Shown here piece by piece: positions 1 to 7,581 of a stretch of 64,000 bases of DNA (position 1 is its first letter; each line of letters opens with the position of its first letter). The notes beneath the pieces are model-generated. The model was not told where the DNA came from, did no database searches, and saw nothing but the letters and a program-made list of their open reading frames with translations. This stretch comes from RGIG5299 sp045588575. Its GTDB lineage: Bacteria; Bacillota; Clostridia; Oscillospirales; RGIG5299. The stretch spans positions 62,001 through 126,000 of the forward strand of contig JAZNEJ010000008.1 of NCBI GenBank assembly GCA_045588575.1, given 5' to 3'. The translations under genes and the position numbers were made by a program.

Positions 1-272
1 AGGAAGAAGCAAAAAAGCTTTATTCCTCGCCCGTTGGCAAAACTGCGGCACAGGCAATAGGCTATAAGGAATTACTTGAATATTTTAACGGTAACGAAAG
101 CTTAGCTGAGGCCGCCGATAAAATAAGGCAGGAATCACGCCGCTATGCAAAGCGTCAGCTAACTTGGTTTAACCATATGCCTGTTAAATGGTTTTACCCC
201 GACCTTTCTTCTCCCGATGAAATTGCCTCGGAAATTGCCGAAACAGCAAAGGGGGAAAAGCCTTATGCTTAA
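1..272 (+). CDS. miaA: tRNA dimethylallyltransferase, C-terminal part (cut by window start)
   Basis: Only the last 89 codons are in the window, read from base 3 to the TAA at 270-272. The residues match the MiaA C-terminus: TAAQAIGYKEL followed by SRRYAKRQLTWF, which lies in the tRNA-contacting part. MiaA transfers a dimethylallyl group to N6 of A37 in tRNAs that read codons beginning with U. The stop overlaps the start of the next gene (ATGCTTAA), so the two are probably translationally coupled. The N-terminal P-loop is outside the window. Confidence 0.93.
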   Translation, partial: EEAKKLYSSPVGKTAAQAIGYKELLEYFNGNESLAEAADKIRQESRRYAKRQLTWFNHMPVKWFYPDLSSPDEIASEIAETAKGEKPYA

Positions 273-1482
273 AAATAAATGGGTAAAGCTTGCAGGCACT
301 GTTTTAATAATTTGCATCGTTGTTTTTTTCCTTATGAACGGTGCAGGCATCTTTTCCGATAAAATAATAACCGCGCGCGCCGAGCAAATCGTTTCAGCTG
401 AATATATCACAAAAACCGGCTACCTTATTCGAAACGAAAAAGTAATAACCGTCAACTCCGATTATGAGGTTTCCCCTCAGGTTTCAGACGGCGAGCGAGT
501 CAGAAAAGATACCGTTATTGCAAAGCTTTACGATAAAGGCGCCGACCTTTCGATTGTTTCCAAAATTTCCTCTCTTGAAGAACGTCTTGCCTCTCTTAAA
601 GAGCTTAACGCAGGTAATTTATCTTATAAGCAGGACGCTTTGCGTTTGGAAAACGATATAAACAATCTCATTTTGCAAAACGTTAAAATTTCACAAAGCG
701 GAAATTTTGAAGATTTAAAGAAAAACACCGAAACGCTGCTTCACTATTTTAATATTAAGCAGGTGCTTTTGGGTTATTTGACCAATTTCGATAACGAAAT
801 TAACGAAACCAAAGCAGAATTAGACCGCTTAAAATCCCAGATGCCCACCGTTAGAAAAACGGTAACTGCAAACGAAATAGGCTTTTTCACCACCGGCTTC
901 GACGGCTATGAAAATAAACTCACCTTTGAAGAGCTTACCTCTATGTCGGTTGTTTCGGCGCTTGATTACGTTAAAAGCTTAACTCCCGACGACAAGCCCG
1001 ATGGCTATATAGGCAAAACAATAACCTCAGGCACTTGGCGAATGTTCGTTCCCATGGATGCCGAAACGGTTTTAAAATATGTGCCCGGCTCTTCGGTTAA
1101 GGTTTCCATTCCCGCTCTTAACAACCGTCTTTTTACCGCCACCGTAATTTACACCGATAACTTCAAGGAAGACGGCTATATAATTTTAGAAGGCATTTTG
1201 GGCCCTGAGGCTTTCGTAAACCACCGCGAGCTTGAAATTAAAATTTTAAAATCATCAAGCGAATGCTTTGCAATAAGCTCCACGGCTTTAATTCAAAATG
1301 CCGAGGGTGTAACCGGTGTTTACGTTTTAGTCGGTCAGCAAATAGTTTTTAAGCCCGTTGAATTTTTAAAATTCGAGGGCGAGCTTGCATATATTCGTCC
1401 CGTTTCGGGAAGCAACACCGTAACGCAATACGACGAAATAATTATTTCGGGCAAGAATTTATTCGACGGAAAAATAATTTAA
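265..1482 (+). CDS. HlyD-like membrane-anchored adaptor protein of the division cluster
   Basis: 405 aa. I start at ATG 265 rather than the upstream ATG 217 because a GGGGA ribosome site lies just before 265 and 265 overlaps the miaA stop. One N-terminal membrane helix (about residues 5-25) is followed by a lipoyl/barrel-sandwich-like segment, a coiled-coil region (about 90-190) and a C-terminal beta-rich part. This is the layout of HlyD/RND adaptor-type proteins. Clostridia commonly carry such a gene just before yggS-sepF. No ABC or RND partner is adjacent, so a transport role is unproven; a cell-envelope role linked to division is an inference from context. Confidence 0.75.
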   Translation: MLKNKWVKLAGTVLIICIVVFFLMNGAGIFSDKIITARAEQIVSAEYITKTGYLIRNEKVITVNSDYEVSPQVSDGERVRKDTVIAKLYDKGADLSIVSKISSLEERLASLKELNAGNLSYKQDALRLENDINNLILQNVKISQSGNFEDLKKNTETLLHYFNIKQVLLGYLTNFDNEINETKAELDRLKSQMPTVRKTVTANEIGFFTTGFDGYENKLTFEELTSMSVVSALDYVKSLTPDDKPDGYIGKTITSGTWRMFVPMDAETVLKYVPGSSVKVSIPALNNRLFTATVIYTDNFKEDGYIILEGILGPEAFVNHRELEIKILKSSSECFAISSTALIQNAEGVTGVYVLVGQQIVFKPVEFLKFEGELAYIRPVSGSNTVTQYDEIIISGKNLFDGKII

Positions 1483-1497
1483 CAGGAGGCTTGCTTT

Positions 1498-2196
1498 ATG
1501 GAAGACGTAAAGAAAAATCTTTTTGAAACGAAAAGAAAAATAGCTGAAGCGGCAAAGAGAGCGGGTAGAAATCCGGATGATATAACCCTAATTGCCGTCA
1601 GCAAAACAAAACCCAACGAAATGATTGAAGAAGCTATATCGGCAGGCCAATTTATTTTCGGTGAAAACCGAGTTAACGAGCTTAAAGAAAAAAAGGATTT
1701 TTTTAAGGAAAGAGCAAGCTTTCACCAAATCGGCACTCTCCAAACCAACAAGGTTAAATATCTTATCGGCAGATGCGATTTAATTGAATCGGTAGACAGC
1801 ACTCATCTTATTGACGAAATTTCAAGGCTTTCTGTTAAGAAAAACGTTGTAACGCCTATTTTAATTCAAATAAATATCGGCAGAGAACCTCAAAAATCGG
1901 GGGTTTTGCCCGAAGATATTTATAACGTTTTGGAATATGCCGCAAAGGCCGAGGGCATCTCGGTTAAAGGCTTAATGGCAATTCCGCCCAAATGTGAAAA
2001 CCCTGAGGACGTGCGTCCCTATTTTAAGGAAATGTATAATATATTCCTTGACATAAGAGCCAAAAACATAGATAATATATATATGAATATTTTATCTATG
2101 GGCATGACTCACGATTTTGAAACGGCAATTGAGGAAGGCTCAACCTCGGTTCGTGTGGGAACCGGAATTTTCGGCAAACGCGATTATATGATTTAA
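1498..2196 (+). CDS. yggS: YggS-family pyridoxal phosphate homeostasis protein
   Basis: 232 aa, the usual family length. The PLP-binding lysine is visible as K36 in AVSKTKP, and GENRVNELKEK and the SMGMTHDFETAI segment are family hallmarks. The protein is a single-domain alanine-racemase-fold PLP carrier that balances B6 vitamers and has no known catalytic activity. An AGGAGG ribosome site sits at 1484-1489. It heads the conserved yggS-sepF-yggT-ylmH-divIVA run typical of Firmicutes. Confidence 0.95.
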   Translation: MEDVKKNLFETKRKIAEAAKRAGRNPDDITLIAVSKTKPNEMIEEAISAGQFIFGENRVNELKEKKDFFKERASFHQIGTLQTNKVKYLIGRCDLIESVDSTHLIDEISRLSVKKNVVTPILIQINIGREPQKSGVLPEDIYNVLEYAAKAEGISVKGLMAIPPKCENPEDVRPYFKEMYNIFLDIRAKNIDNIYMNILSMGMTHDFETAIEEGSTSVRVGTGIFGKRDYMI

Positions 2197-2227
2197 CTCT
2201 TGAAAATATAAGAAAAGGAGCTTTAAA

Positions 2228-2725
2228 ATGGGACTTACTAATTTCTTCAAAAAAAATCTCGGTTTGGAAAACGAAGATTATGAAACCGAAGAGGAGATGA
2301 ACGAAGTAGAAGAAAAAGAAGATTTCTTCGACGAACCCGCAGCAGAAGAGGTTTCGGAAAAACCTCAGGCAAAAAAAGCAAGAAAAAATTATTCCAACTC
2401 AATAACCTTGGGAGGTAACGAAAGAATGGAATTTGTTGTTGTTAAACCGAAGGATTTCGGTGATGAATGCACAGGTATTGCAGAGCATATGCTCGATAAG
2501 AAAACCGTTGTTTTAAATCTTGAAACAACCTCTAAAGAAGCATCTCGCCGCATTATAGACTTTGTTTCGGGCGTTGCTTTTGCAGTTAAAGCAAAAATTA
2601 AAAAGGTTGCAACCTGCACCTACGTTATAGTTCCGGATAATTCCGACTTCACCGGCGAAGAATCTTACGAAGCAGAAACCGAAGCGGAAATAACAGAAGA
2701 AAACGATTCCGGCTTTTCTTTCTAA
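2228..2725 (+). CDS. sepF: Cell division protein SepF
   Basis: 165 aa. The N-terminal 15 residues form an amphipathic membrane-targeting helix (MGLTNFFKKNLGL). A long acidic linker follows, and then the conserved SepF domain (about residues 57-145, MEFVVVKPKDFGD onward, including RRIIDFVSGVAFA). SepF polymerises and tethers FtsZ to the membrane at the division site. Its place between yggS and yggT is the standard arrangement. The C-terminal tail is acidic and low in complexity. Confidence 0.95.
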   Translation: MGLTNFFKKNLGLENEDYETEEEMNEVEEKEDFFDEPAAEEVSEKPQAKKARKNYSNSITLGGNERMEFVVVKPKDFGDECTGIAEHMLDKKTVVLNLETTSKEASRRIIDFVSGVAFAVKAKIKKVATCTYVIVPDNSDFTGEESYEAETEAEITEENDSGFSF

Positions 2726-2737
2726 GGTGGTTTTATT

Positions 2738-3037
2738 TTGAGCTATTTTCTCTACACCTTAGCGCTTACGCTGGAAACGATTGCATCTCTTATATTTTTT
2801 CTTTTGCTCGCAAACGCAATAAGCAGCTGGATTCCGCCGTTTTATTACTCAAAAATCGGTCAAATTATAAGAAAGCTTTCTCACCCCATTCTTTTCCCTT
2901 TTAAAAAGCTTTTAAATCTCATTCCCTTTATGAGAAATTTGCCCATTGATTTTTCGCCCGTTGCGGCAATTTTGGTAATTGATACCTTGGTGGGAATTCT
3001 CTCAACTTTTTTAAGATTGGCAGCGTATAACGGTTAA
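2738..3037 (+). CDS. yggT: YggT-family integral membrane protein
   Basis: 99 aa with TTG as start (ribosome site AAGGTGG at 2725-2731). There are two strongly hydrophobic segments at about residues 5-30 and 70-95. Between them lies the family signature region SSWIPPF...HPILFPFKK. The molecular role is unknown; the family is tied to cell division and osmotic tolerance by gene neighbourhood. The stop overlaps the ylmH start by one base (TAATG), which suggests translational coupling. Confidence 0.92.
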   Translation: MSYFLYTLALTLETIASLIFFLLLANAISSWIPPFYYSKIGQIIRKLSHPILFPFKKLLNLIPFMRNLPIDFSPVAAILVIDTLVGILSTFLRLAAYNG

Positions 3038-3780
3038 TGGAAGATTTAGAGCTTTTCACCGCGCGCCTTAACGATATGGTTAAATCCGCCGAAAACGGCA
3101 AGGTTGCTTTTTCTCACTTTTTAACCGAAGAAGAAAAGCTTATTTCAGAAAACGTTTTTAACAAAACGCCGTTTGAGTTTTGCTTTTTTGGCGGAAACGA
3201 AAAAACGCAAAGAAAAATTGCGGCAATTTCAGCTTTTCCCGTTTCGGAAAAGTCTTTTCCCATAACCGTTTTTAAAATAACGGGCCATGAGCTTTTCAGC
3301 CTTTCGCACCGCGATATTTTGGGCGCTTTAATGGGGCTTGGCTTAACACGGCAATCGGTTGGCGATATTTGCTTCGATAAATCGTCAAATGCGGTTTATC
3401 TTTTCGTAACCAAAAGCGTTGCGCCGCTTATTAAAGAGGAGCTTAAAACTGCGGGCAGAGTCAGTTTAACTCTTTCGGAGGTTTCGGGCGAAAGCATAAT
3501 TTTACCCGATTTGGAATTCACCGACATAACCTTCACCGCCGCATCGAAAAGAGCAGATGCCGTTATTGCCGCGCTTTTAAATTTAAGCCGCGAAAAAGCT
3601 TCTGCGCTTATAGACTCAAAAGCGGTTATTCTAAACGGCAACCTTTTAACCCGTCGCGAAAAGGAAATTAAAGAGTTCGATATTTTCACCGTTAAGGGCT
3701 TTGGCAAATTTAAGGTTGATTTTACCGAGCTTTCGGCAAAAAAGAACAGAATTAGATTTTTAATTAAAAAATACAAATAA
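3037..3780 (+). CDS. ylmH: YlmH, S4-domain RNA-binding protein
   Basis: 247 aa. The N-terminal two thirds match the YlmH ribosome-associated domain (RDILGALMGLGLTRQSVGDI is characteristic). An S4 RNA-binding domain follows at about residues 170-240 (KRADAVIAALLNLSREKA...VLNGN). In Bacillus YlmH acts in ribosome-associated quality control and has a minor role in division. It is translationally coupled to yggT and followed after 15 bases by divIVA. Confidence 0.93.
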   Translation: MEDLELFTARLNDMVKSAENGKVAFSHFLTEEEKLISENVFNKTPFEFCFFGGNEKTQRKIAAISAFPVSEKSFPITVFKITGHELFSLSHRDILGALMGLGLTRQSVGDICFDKSSNAVYLFVTKSVAPLIKEELKTAGRVSLTLSEVSGESIILPDLEFTDITFTAASKRADAVIAALLNLSREKASALIDSKAVILNGNLLTRREKEIKEFDIFTVKGFGKFKVDFTELSAKKNRIRFLIKKYK

Positions 3781-3795
3781 TCGGAGGACTTTTAA

Positions 3796-4635
3796 ATGTT
3801 TACACCCGCTGACCTTGAAGAAATAAGCTTTGAAAGAAGCGTTGTGGGCGGCTATAAAATGAACGAGGTTGAAGATTTTGTTAACAAAATCTCCTCGGAA
3901 TACGTTGCCCTCTATAAAGAAAACGAAGATTTAAAAAAGAAGCTTAAAATAGTTGTAGATAAGGTTGAAAGCTACCGAAATAAAGAATCTCTCATTTCGG
4001 AAGCTCTTCTTTCCGCTCAAAGCGAGAGAAGCGTTGCAACCGTTGAAGCAACCAAAATTATAAACGATGCAAAGGCAGAGGCTGAAAAAATAATTGCCGA
4101 AAGCACTCTTGAAGCCGAAAAACGCATCGTTTTGGCAAGAGAAAACGCCGATAACGAAATCGCCCGTATAGACGATGAGGTTTCTGCTCAAAGAAAACAT
4201 CTCGACGCCGTTAAAAAAGAAGTCTCCGATTTTAAACAAAGAATTCAGGACCTTTATAAAAACCATTTAACCAACATTATGGCAATTCCCTCTTACGAAA
4301 AGCCCGTTGAGCCCACTCCCGTTAAGGAAGAAGCGCCTGCGGTTGTAAACGTTCCCGATGCCGTAATAGCCGAGGCCGAGCCTATTGATGAAATTTCTTC
4401 CGTTGAAGCCGAAGCAGAGGCGGCAAACGAGGTTGTAAATGAAATTTTTGAAGACGAGCAGGAGGAAATCACCCCCGTTCAAACCGCTTTATACGACGAT
4501 TTGCTTCCCGCAGGAAACGATAAAAAAGCCGAAGAAATTCCTTATAAAAGCGGTCTTTCCGACGTTTTCGATTTCTCCGACAGCGGTGAGCTCGATTCCC
4601 CCATGTCTTTCGTTATAAACAAAAAGAAGAAATAA
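3796..4635 (+). CDS. divIVA: DivIVA-domain cell division/polarity protein
   Basis: 279 aa. The N-terminal DivIVA domain (about 1-60) has the FERSVVGGYKMNEVEDFVNKI pattern, which binds negatively curved membrane. A long coiled coil follows (about 60-150, many E/K/A residues). The last 120 residues are acidic and low in complexity and end in MSFVINKKKK. DivIVA marks poles and the septum and recruits division or sporulation partners. GGAGGA lies at 3782-3787. The acidic tail is longer than in Bacillus DivIVA. Confidence 0.93.
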   Translation: MFTPADLEEISFERSVVGGYKMNEVEDFVNKISSEYVALYKENEDLKKKLKIVVDKVESYRNKESLISEALLSAQSERSVATVEATKIINDAKAEAEKIIAESTLEAEKRIVLARENADNEIARIDDEVSAQRKHLDAVKKEVSDFKQRIQDLYKNHLTNIMAIPSYEKPVEPTPVKEEAPAVVNVPDAVIAEAEPIDEISSVEAEAEAANEVVNEIFEDEQEEITPVQTALYDDLLPAGNDKKAEEIPYKSGLSDVFDFSDSGELDSPMSFVINKKKK

Positions 4636-4636
4636 A

Positions 4637-5137
4637 ATGATAAACGTTAAAAAAGGCTTTAAAGACCTTATTCTTCCCTTAATTTGCGCCGTTTCGGTAA
4701 CGGTTTCCTCGCAGATAATCCGTTTTTTTGCGGTGGAATATTTAAAGCCCGTTCAAACAGGCTTAACAATCGACGGCTTTGCAAGACTTAACTATCACGA
4801 AAATACCGGAGCTTCCTTCGGTATTTTTTCCGATTTTACCGCCGGACTTTCGATTTTCACCGCCATCTTAATTATTTTTTTAATGGCGCTTATATTTTTT
4901 AATTTTTTCAAAACCAATCCTGAAAGAATTTTGGTTGGTTTAATAATCGGCGGCGGACTTTCAAATCTGGTTGAGCGAATTTTTTACGGCTACGTCGTTG
5001 ACTACGTTGAATTTTTGTTCGTAAACTTCGCCGTTTTCAACTTTGCCGACTGTTTCGTAACCGTTTGCGGAGTTTTGCTTATAATAGTTATGTTTTTTTC
5101 AGATAAAAGCATTTTTGCAAAGGAACAAAAGCAATGA
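4637..5137 (+). CDS. lspA: Lipoprotein signal peptidase (signal peptidase II)
   Basis: 166 aa with four predicted membrane helices. It has the NYHENTGASFGIF motif and the FNFADCFV motif with the catalytic aspartate. A second acidic position is in GYVVDYVEF. LspA cleaves the signal peptide of prolipoproteins after lipid transfer to the +1 cysteine. It starts two bases after the divIVA stop and overlaps the following pseudouridine synthase by 4 bp (ATGA). Likely clients here are ApbE (61311) and the PepSY lipoprotein (49390). Confidence 0.95.
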   Translation: MINVKKGFKDLILPLICAVSVTVSSQIIRFFAVEYLKPVQTGLTIDGFARLNYHENTGASFGIFSDFTAGLSIFTAILIIFLMALIFFNFFKTNPERILVGLIIGGGLSNLVERIFYGYVVDYVEFLFVNFAVFNFADCFVTVCGVLLIIVMFFSDKSIFAKEQKQ

Positions 5138-6048
5138 ATTGCATTTTTAACGCAGAGGCAAGCTCCAACAGAGCCGATAAATATTTAACTTCGGTTTTTC
5201 CCGAGCTTTCGAGAAGCTTTATTCAAAACTGTTTTTCAAGCGGAAACGTTTTAATTAACGGTATTCCCGCCAAAAAAAGCGCCGAGATTTCAGAGGGCGA
5301 TGAAATTTCATTCACCTATCCCGAATTAAAAGCTCTTGCGGCAGAGCCCGAAAACATTCCTCTCGATATAGTTTTTGAAGACGACGACGTTTTGGTTGTA
5401 AACAAGCCAAAGGGTATGGTTGTGCACCCTGCGCCCGGAAACAGAACGGGAACGCTTGTAAATGCGCTTTTATATCATTGCAAGGGAAGCCTTTCGGGCA
5501 TTAACGGAGTTTTAAGACCCGGAATAGTTCACAGAATAGATAAAAATACGAGCGGACTTCTTATTGTTGCAAAAAACGATTTTGCCCACAATTTTCTTGC
5601 CGCCCAAATTAAAGAGCATAGCTTTTTAAGGCAATATGAAGCGGTGTGCGCAGGCGTTTTAAACGAGGATTTCTTTTCGCTTGAATTCCCTATCGGCAGA
5701 GATTCCAAAGACCGCAAAAAGATGGCGGTAACCGATAAAAACTCAAAAAACGCAAAAACCGACGTAACCGTTTTAACACGCTACAATAAAGCCACTCATA
5801 TTTCTTGCAAGCTTCACACGGGAAGAACTCACCAAATAAGAGTGCATCTTTCGCATATTCATCACCCCATTTTAGGCGATGACGTTTACGGCGATAAGCG
5901 CTGTGAATTTAAAGGGCTTATAGGTCAGTGCCTTCATGCTAAAACGCTCGGCTTTGTGCATCCCGTAACGAACGAGCTTTTGGTTTTTAACTCCGAGCTT
6001 CCGGAATATTTCAAAAACGTATTGACAAAGCTCGAAAAAGATGTATAA
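5134..6048 (+). CDS. RluA/RluD-family 23S rRNA or tRNA pseudouridine synthase
   Basis: 304 aa. An S4 domain lies at about 12-65, followed by the RluA catalytic domain with the signature HRIDKNTSGLLIVAK, where D is the nucleophile. GRTHQIRVHLSHIHHPILGDDVYG and the VVNKPKGMVVHP segment are also intact. The length and S4 domain fit the RluD/YlyB group that sits next to lspA in many Firmicutes. The exact target uridine cannot be told from sequence. The thiT promoter lies inside its last codons. Confidence 0.93.
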   Translation: MNCIFNAEASSNRADKYLTSVFPELSRSFIQNCFSSGNVLINGIPAKKSAEISEGDEISFTYPELKALAAEPENIPLDIVFEDDDVLVVNKPKGMVVHPAPGNRTGTLVNALLYHCKGSLSGINGVLRPGIVHRIDKNTSGLLIVAKNDFAHNFLAAQIKEHSFLRQYEAVCAGVLNEDFFSLEFPIGRDSKDRKKMAVTDKNSKNAKTDVTVLTRYNKATHISCKLHTGRTHQIRVHLSHIHHPILGDDVYGDKRCEFKGLIGQCLHAKTLGFVHPVTNELLVFNSELPEYFKNVLTKLEKDV

Positions 6049-6049
6049 T
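6022..6049 (+). promoter_or_regulatory. Promoter of the TPP riboswitch/thiT transcript, inside the rluD-type gene's end
   Basis: TTGACA at 6022-6027, a 16-base spacer and TATAAT at 6044-6049. The -10 overlaps the stop codon of the preceding gene, so transcription should begin near 6056, just before the riboswitch aptamer. Confidence 0.8.
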
Positions 6050-6077
6050 AGTTATATCACAAGAAAACAATAAATAC

Positions 6078-6160
6078 AGCTGCAGGGGAGCTTTAAAAAG
6101 CTGAGATTGGATTTTTCCTAAACCCTTTAACCTGATACGGATAATGCCGTCGTAGGAAGC
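6078..6160 (+). ncRNA. TPP (THI-box) riboswitch aptamer
   Basis: The conserved THI elements are present in order: GGGGAGC (6085-6091), GCTGAGAT (6100-6107), ACCCTTTAACCTGATACGG (6122-6140), ATAATGCC, and the closing GTAGGAAGC (6152-6160). It binds thiamine pyrophosphate. It precedes thiT and a terminator hairpin at 6174-6195, so high TPP should stop transcription. Confidence 0.96.
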
Positions 6161-6173
6161 ACGTTTTTGCTTT

Positions 6174-6205
6174 TGCAGTCGGTTTGTCGGCTGCATTTTT
6201 TGTTT
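6174..6205 (+). terminator. Riboswitch expression-platform terminator
   Basis: TGCAGTCG (6174-6181) can pair with CGGCTGCA (6188-6195), and a T-rich run follows (6196-6206). CAGCTGCA at the aptamer's 5' edge (6078-6085 region) can also pair with TGCAGTCG. That gives a plausible antiterminator when TPP is absent; it is inferred and not folded by program. Confidence 0.75.
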
Positions 6206-6227
6206 TTAAAAAAAAGGAGAAAAAAAT

Positions 6228-6830
6228 ATGAAAACAACATTCGGCAAAAACACATGGCTCAGATTTATTGTTGAAGCGGCAATTATGATTGCTCTCGGCA
6301 CCGTTTTGAGCGAAATTCCCATTCCCTTCCTCGTAATGCCCTTGGGAGGAAAAGCAACCTTGGCATCGGTATTGCCCCTTTCAATCATAGCTTACCGCCA
6401 CGGCATTTTAAAAGGCTTTATCGCATCTTTTGTCTATTCCCTCATTCAGCTTGCATTGGGTGCTGAAAACCTTGCCTACGGCACAACGTGGTATATGGTT
6501 TTGGCAATTTTGTTCTTAGATTACGTTATTGCCTACGCCGTTTACGGCTTCGTTGCTCTTTTCAGAGGCTTTGGCAAAGGAAGAATTTCAAACACCGTTT
6601 CCTTCTCTTTAGGCCTTGTTCTTGCATCGGTTTTGCGTTTTGCCTGCCACTACGTAACCGGTTTTTCAATCTGGGGCCAGTGGGCACCCGAGGGAATGAC
6701 TCAATACTACTATTCTCTCGTTTACAATGCGCAATATATGGTTCCCGATATGCTCATTGCAATCGGTGTCGGCATTGCGCTTTCACTCGCACTCGATTTC
6801 AAAAAAGACAACTTGCTTTATAAAAAATAA
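6228..6830 (+). CDS. thiT: ECF-type thiamine transporter S component ThiT
   Basis: 200 aa, six predicted membrane helices. The thiamine-binding landmarks of ThiT are visible: YGTTWYM near residue 90 and the loop TGFSIWGQWAPEG near 145. ThiT gives substrate specificity to an energy-coupling-factor transporter; the EcfAA'T module is not in this window. The gene lies behind a TPP riboswitch, which independently supports thiamine as substrate. AAGGAG at 6213-6218 sets the ATG. Confidence 0.95.
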   Translation: MKTTFGKNTWLRFIVEAAIMIALGTVLSEIPIPFLVMPLGGKATLASVLPLSIIAYRHGILKGFIASFVYSLIQLALGAENLAYGTTWYMVLAILFLDYVIAYAVYGFVALFRGFGKGRISNTVSFSLGLVLASVLRFACHYVTGFSIWGQWAPEGMTQYYYSLVYNAQYMVPDMLIAIGVGIALSLALDFKKDNLLYKK

Positions 6831-6852
6831 GAAAATACTCTGCTTAATTAAC

Positions 6853-6886
6853 AAACGCCAACCGAAAGGTTGGCGTTTTATATTTT
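6853..6886 (+). terminator. Intrinsic terminator after thiT
   Basis: Stem AAACGCCAACC (6853-6863), GAAA loop, GGTTGGCGTTT (6868-6878), followed by a T-rich stretch. The last bases overlap the stop codon of the convergent gene at 6878. Confidence 0.9.
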
Positions 6887-7207
6887 TATCAGCTTAAAAG
6901 GCTTATTCGATTTTTTGGTATAGTCCAACGTTTGCTTGGTTCCTTTGGATTTTCCGTCCCAAATAATAAGAATTTCATCTGCAATATCAACCATTTCTTT
7001 ATTACGTTTAAGCGGCGCGCCTTTTTTATATATGCTATAATGGGGACGAATAACGTATTTTGAAAGACGGTGTAAATCGGCATACTGTTCGGCAAGAAAA
7101 TCAATTCCCTTTGCTCCGCCCGTTATTATCGTATCAATCTCGTTTGAAACGTAAGGCGAAAGGTCAAATTCGGTAATACTCCGAGAACCTGCAATCAATA
7201 ATTTCAA
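6878..7207 (-). CDS. Small SLOG-fold protein (DUF2493/YspA-like)
   Basis: 109 aa. I start at TTG 7207, since a GGGGGAG ribosome site lies 6-7 bases upstream and the protein then opens MKLLIAGSRSI, the usual beginning of the family. GSRSI, IITGGAKGID and KRNKEMVDIADEILIIWDG form a Rossmann-like nucleotide-binding SLOG core. Relatives are thought to bind or process nucleotide-derived ligands; the substrate is unknown. It is transcribed away from an XRE regulator with about 115 bases between the starts, so the two may share control. Confidence 0.75.
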   Translation of the reverse strand: MKLLIAGSRSITEFDLSPYVSNEIDTIITGGAKGIDFLAEQYADLHRLSKYVIRPHYSIYKKGAPLKRNKEMVDIADEILIIWDGKSKGTKQTLDYTKKSNKPFKLIKI

Positions 7208-7322
7208 GAATACTCCCCCTAACAGAGTATAGATATTAATATTAGCATATACTAAAAAAAAGAGATTGTCAAGTTTTGTATATATTAAGTAAAATATATA
7301 ATAATAAAGGGGGAGAATGTAT

Positions 7323-7526
7323 ATGGTAAGATTAACTTTAGATAAATTCCTCAAAGAGCACGGAATCACACGCTATGAGCTTTGCAAGCGTATTGACATT
7401 AAATTTCAAACGGTAGACCGTTATTATAAAAACCGCATTGTCCGCTACGACGGCTATATTTTAAACAAAATGTGCGAGGCTTTAGGCTGCAACATTTCCG
7501 ACATAATTGAATACGTTGAAGATTAA
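7323..7526 (+). CDS. Small XRE-family transcriptional regulator
   Basis: 67 aa, essentially one Cro/C1-type helix-turn-helix domain (MVRLTLDKFLKEHGITRYEL...ALGCNISDIIEYVED). ATG 7323 is preferred over ATG 7317 because the AAAGGGGGAGA ribosome site (7306-7316) is 7 bases from 7323 but abuts 7317. The family of short Firmicutes XRE proteins with the CNISDII ending often controls adjacent genes. Here the likely target is the divergent SLOG gene or itself. Confidence 0.8.
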   Translation: MVRLTLDKFLKEHGITRYELCKRIDIKFQTVDRYYKNRIVRYDGYILNKMCEALGCNISDIIEYVED

Positions 7527-7537
7527 AACTCACAAAA

Positions 7538-7575
7538 AAACACCCAAACGAAAACGTTTGAGTGTTTTAATTTTA
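7538..7575. terminator. Bidirectional terminator between the XRE gene and glmS
   Basis: AAACACCCAAACG (7538-7550), AAAA loop, CGTTTGAGTGTTT (7555-7567). There are T-runs on the right for the + strand and A-runs on the left (T-run on the - strand). Confidence 0.88.
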
Positions 7576-7581
7576 ATTTAA

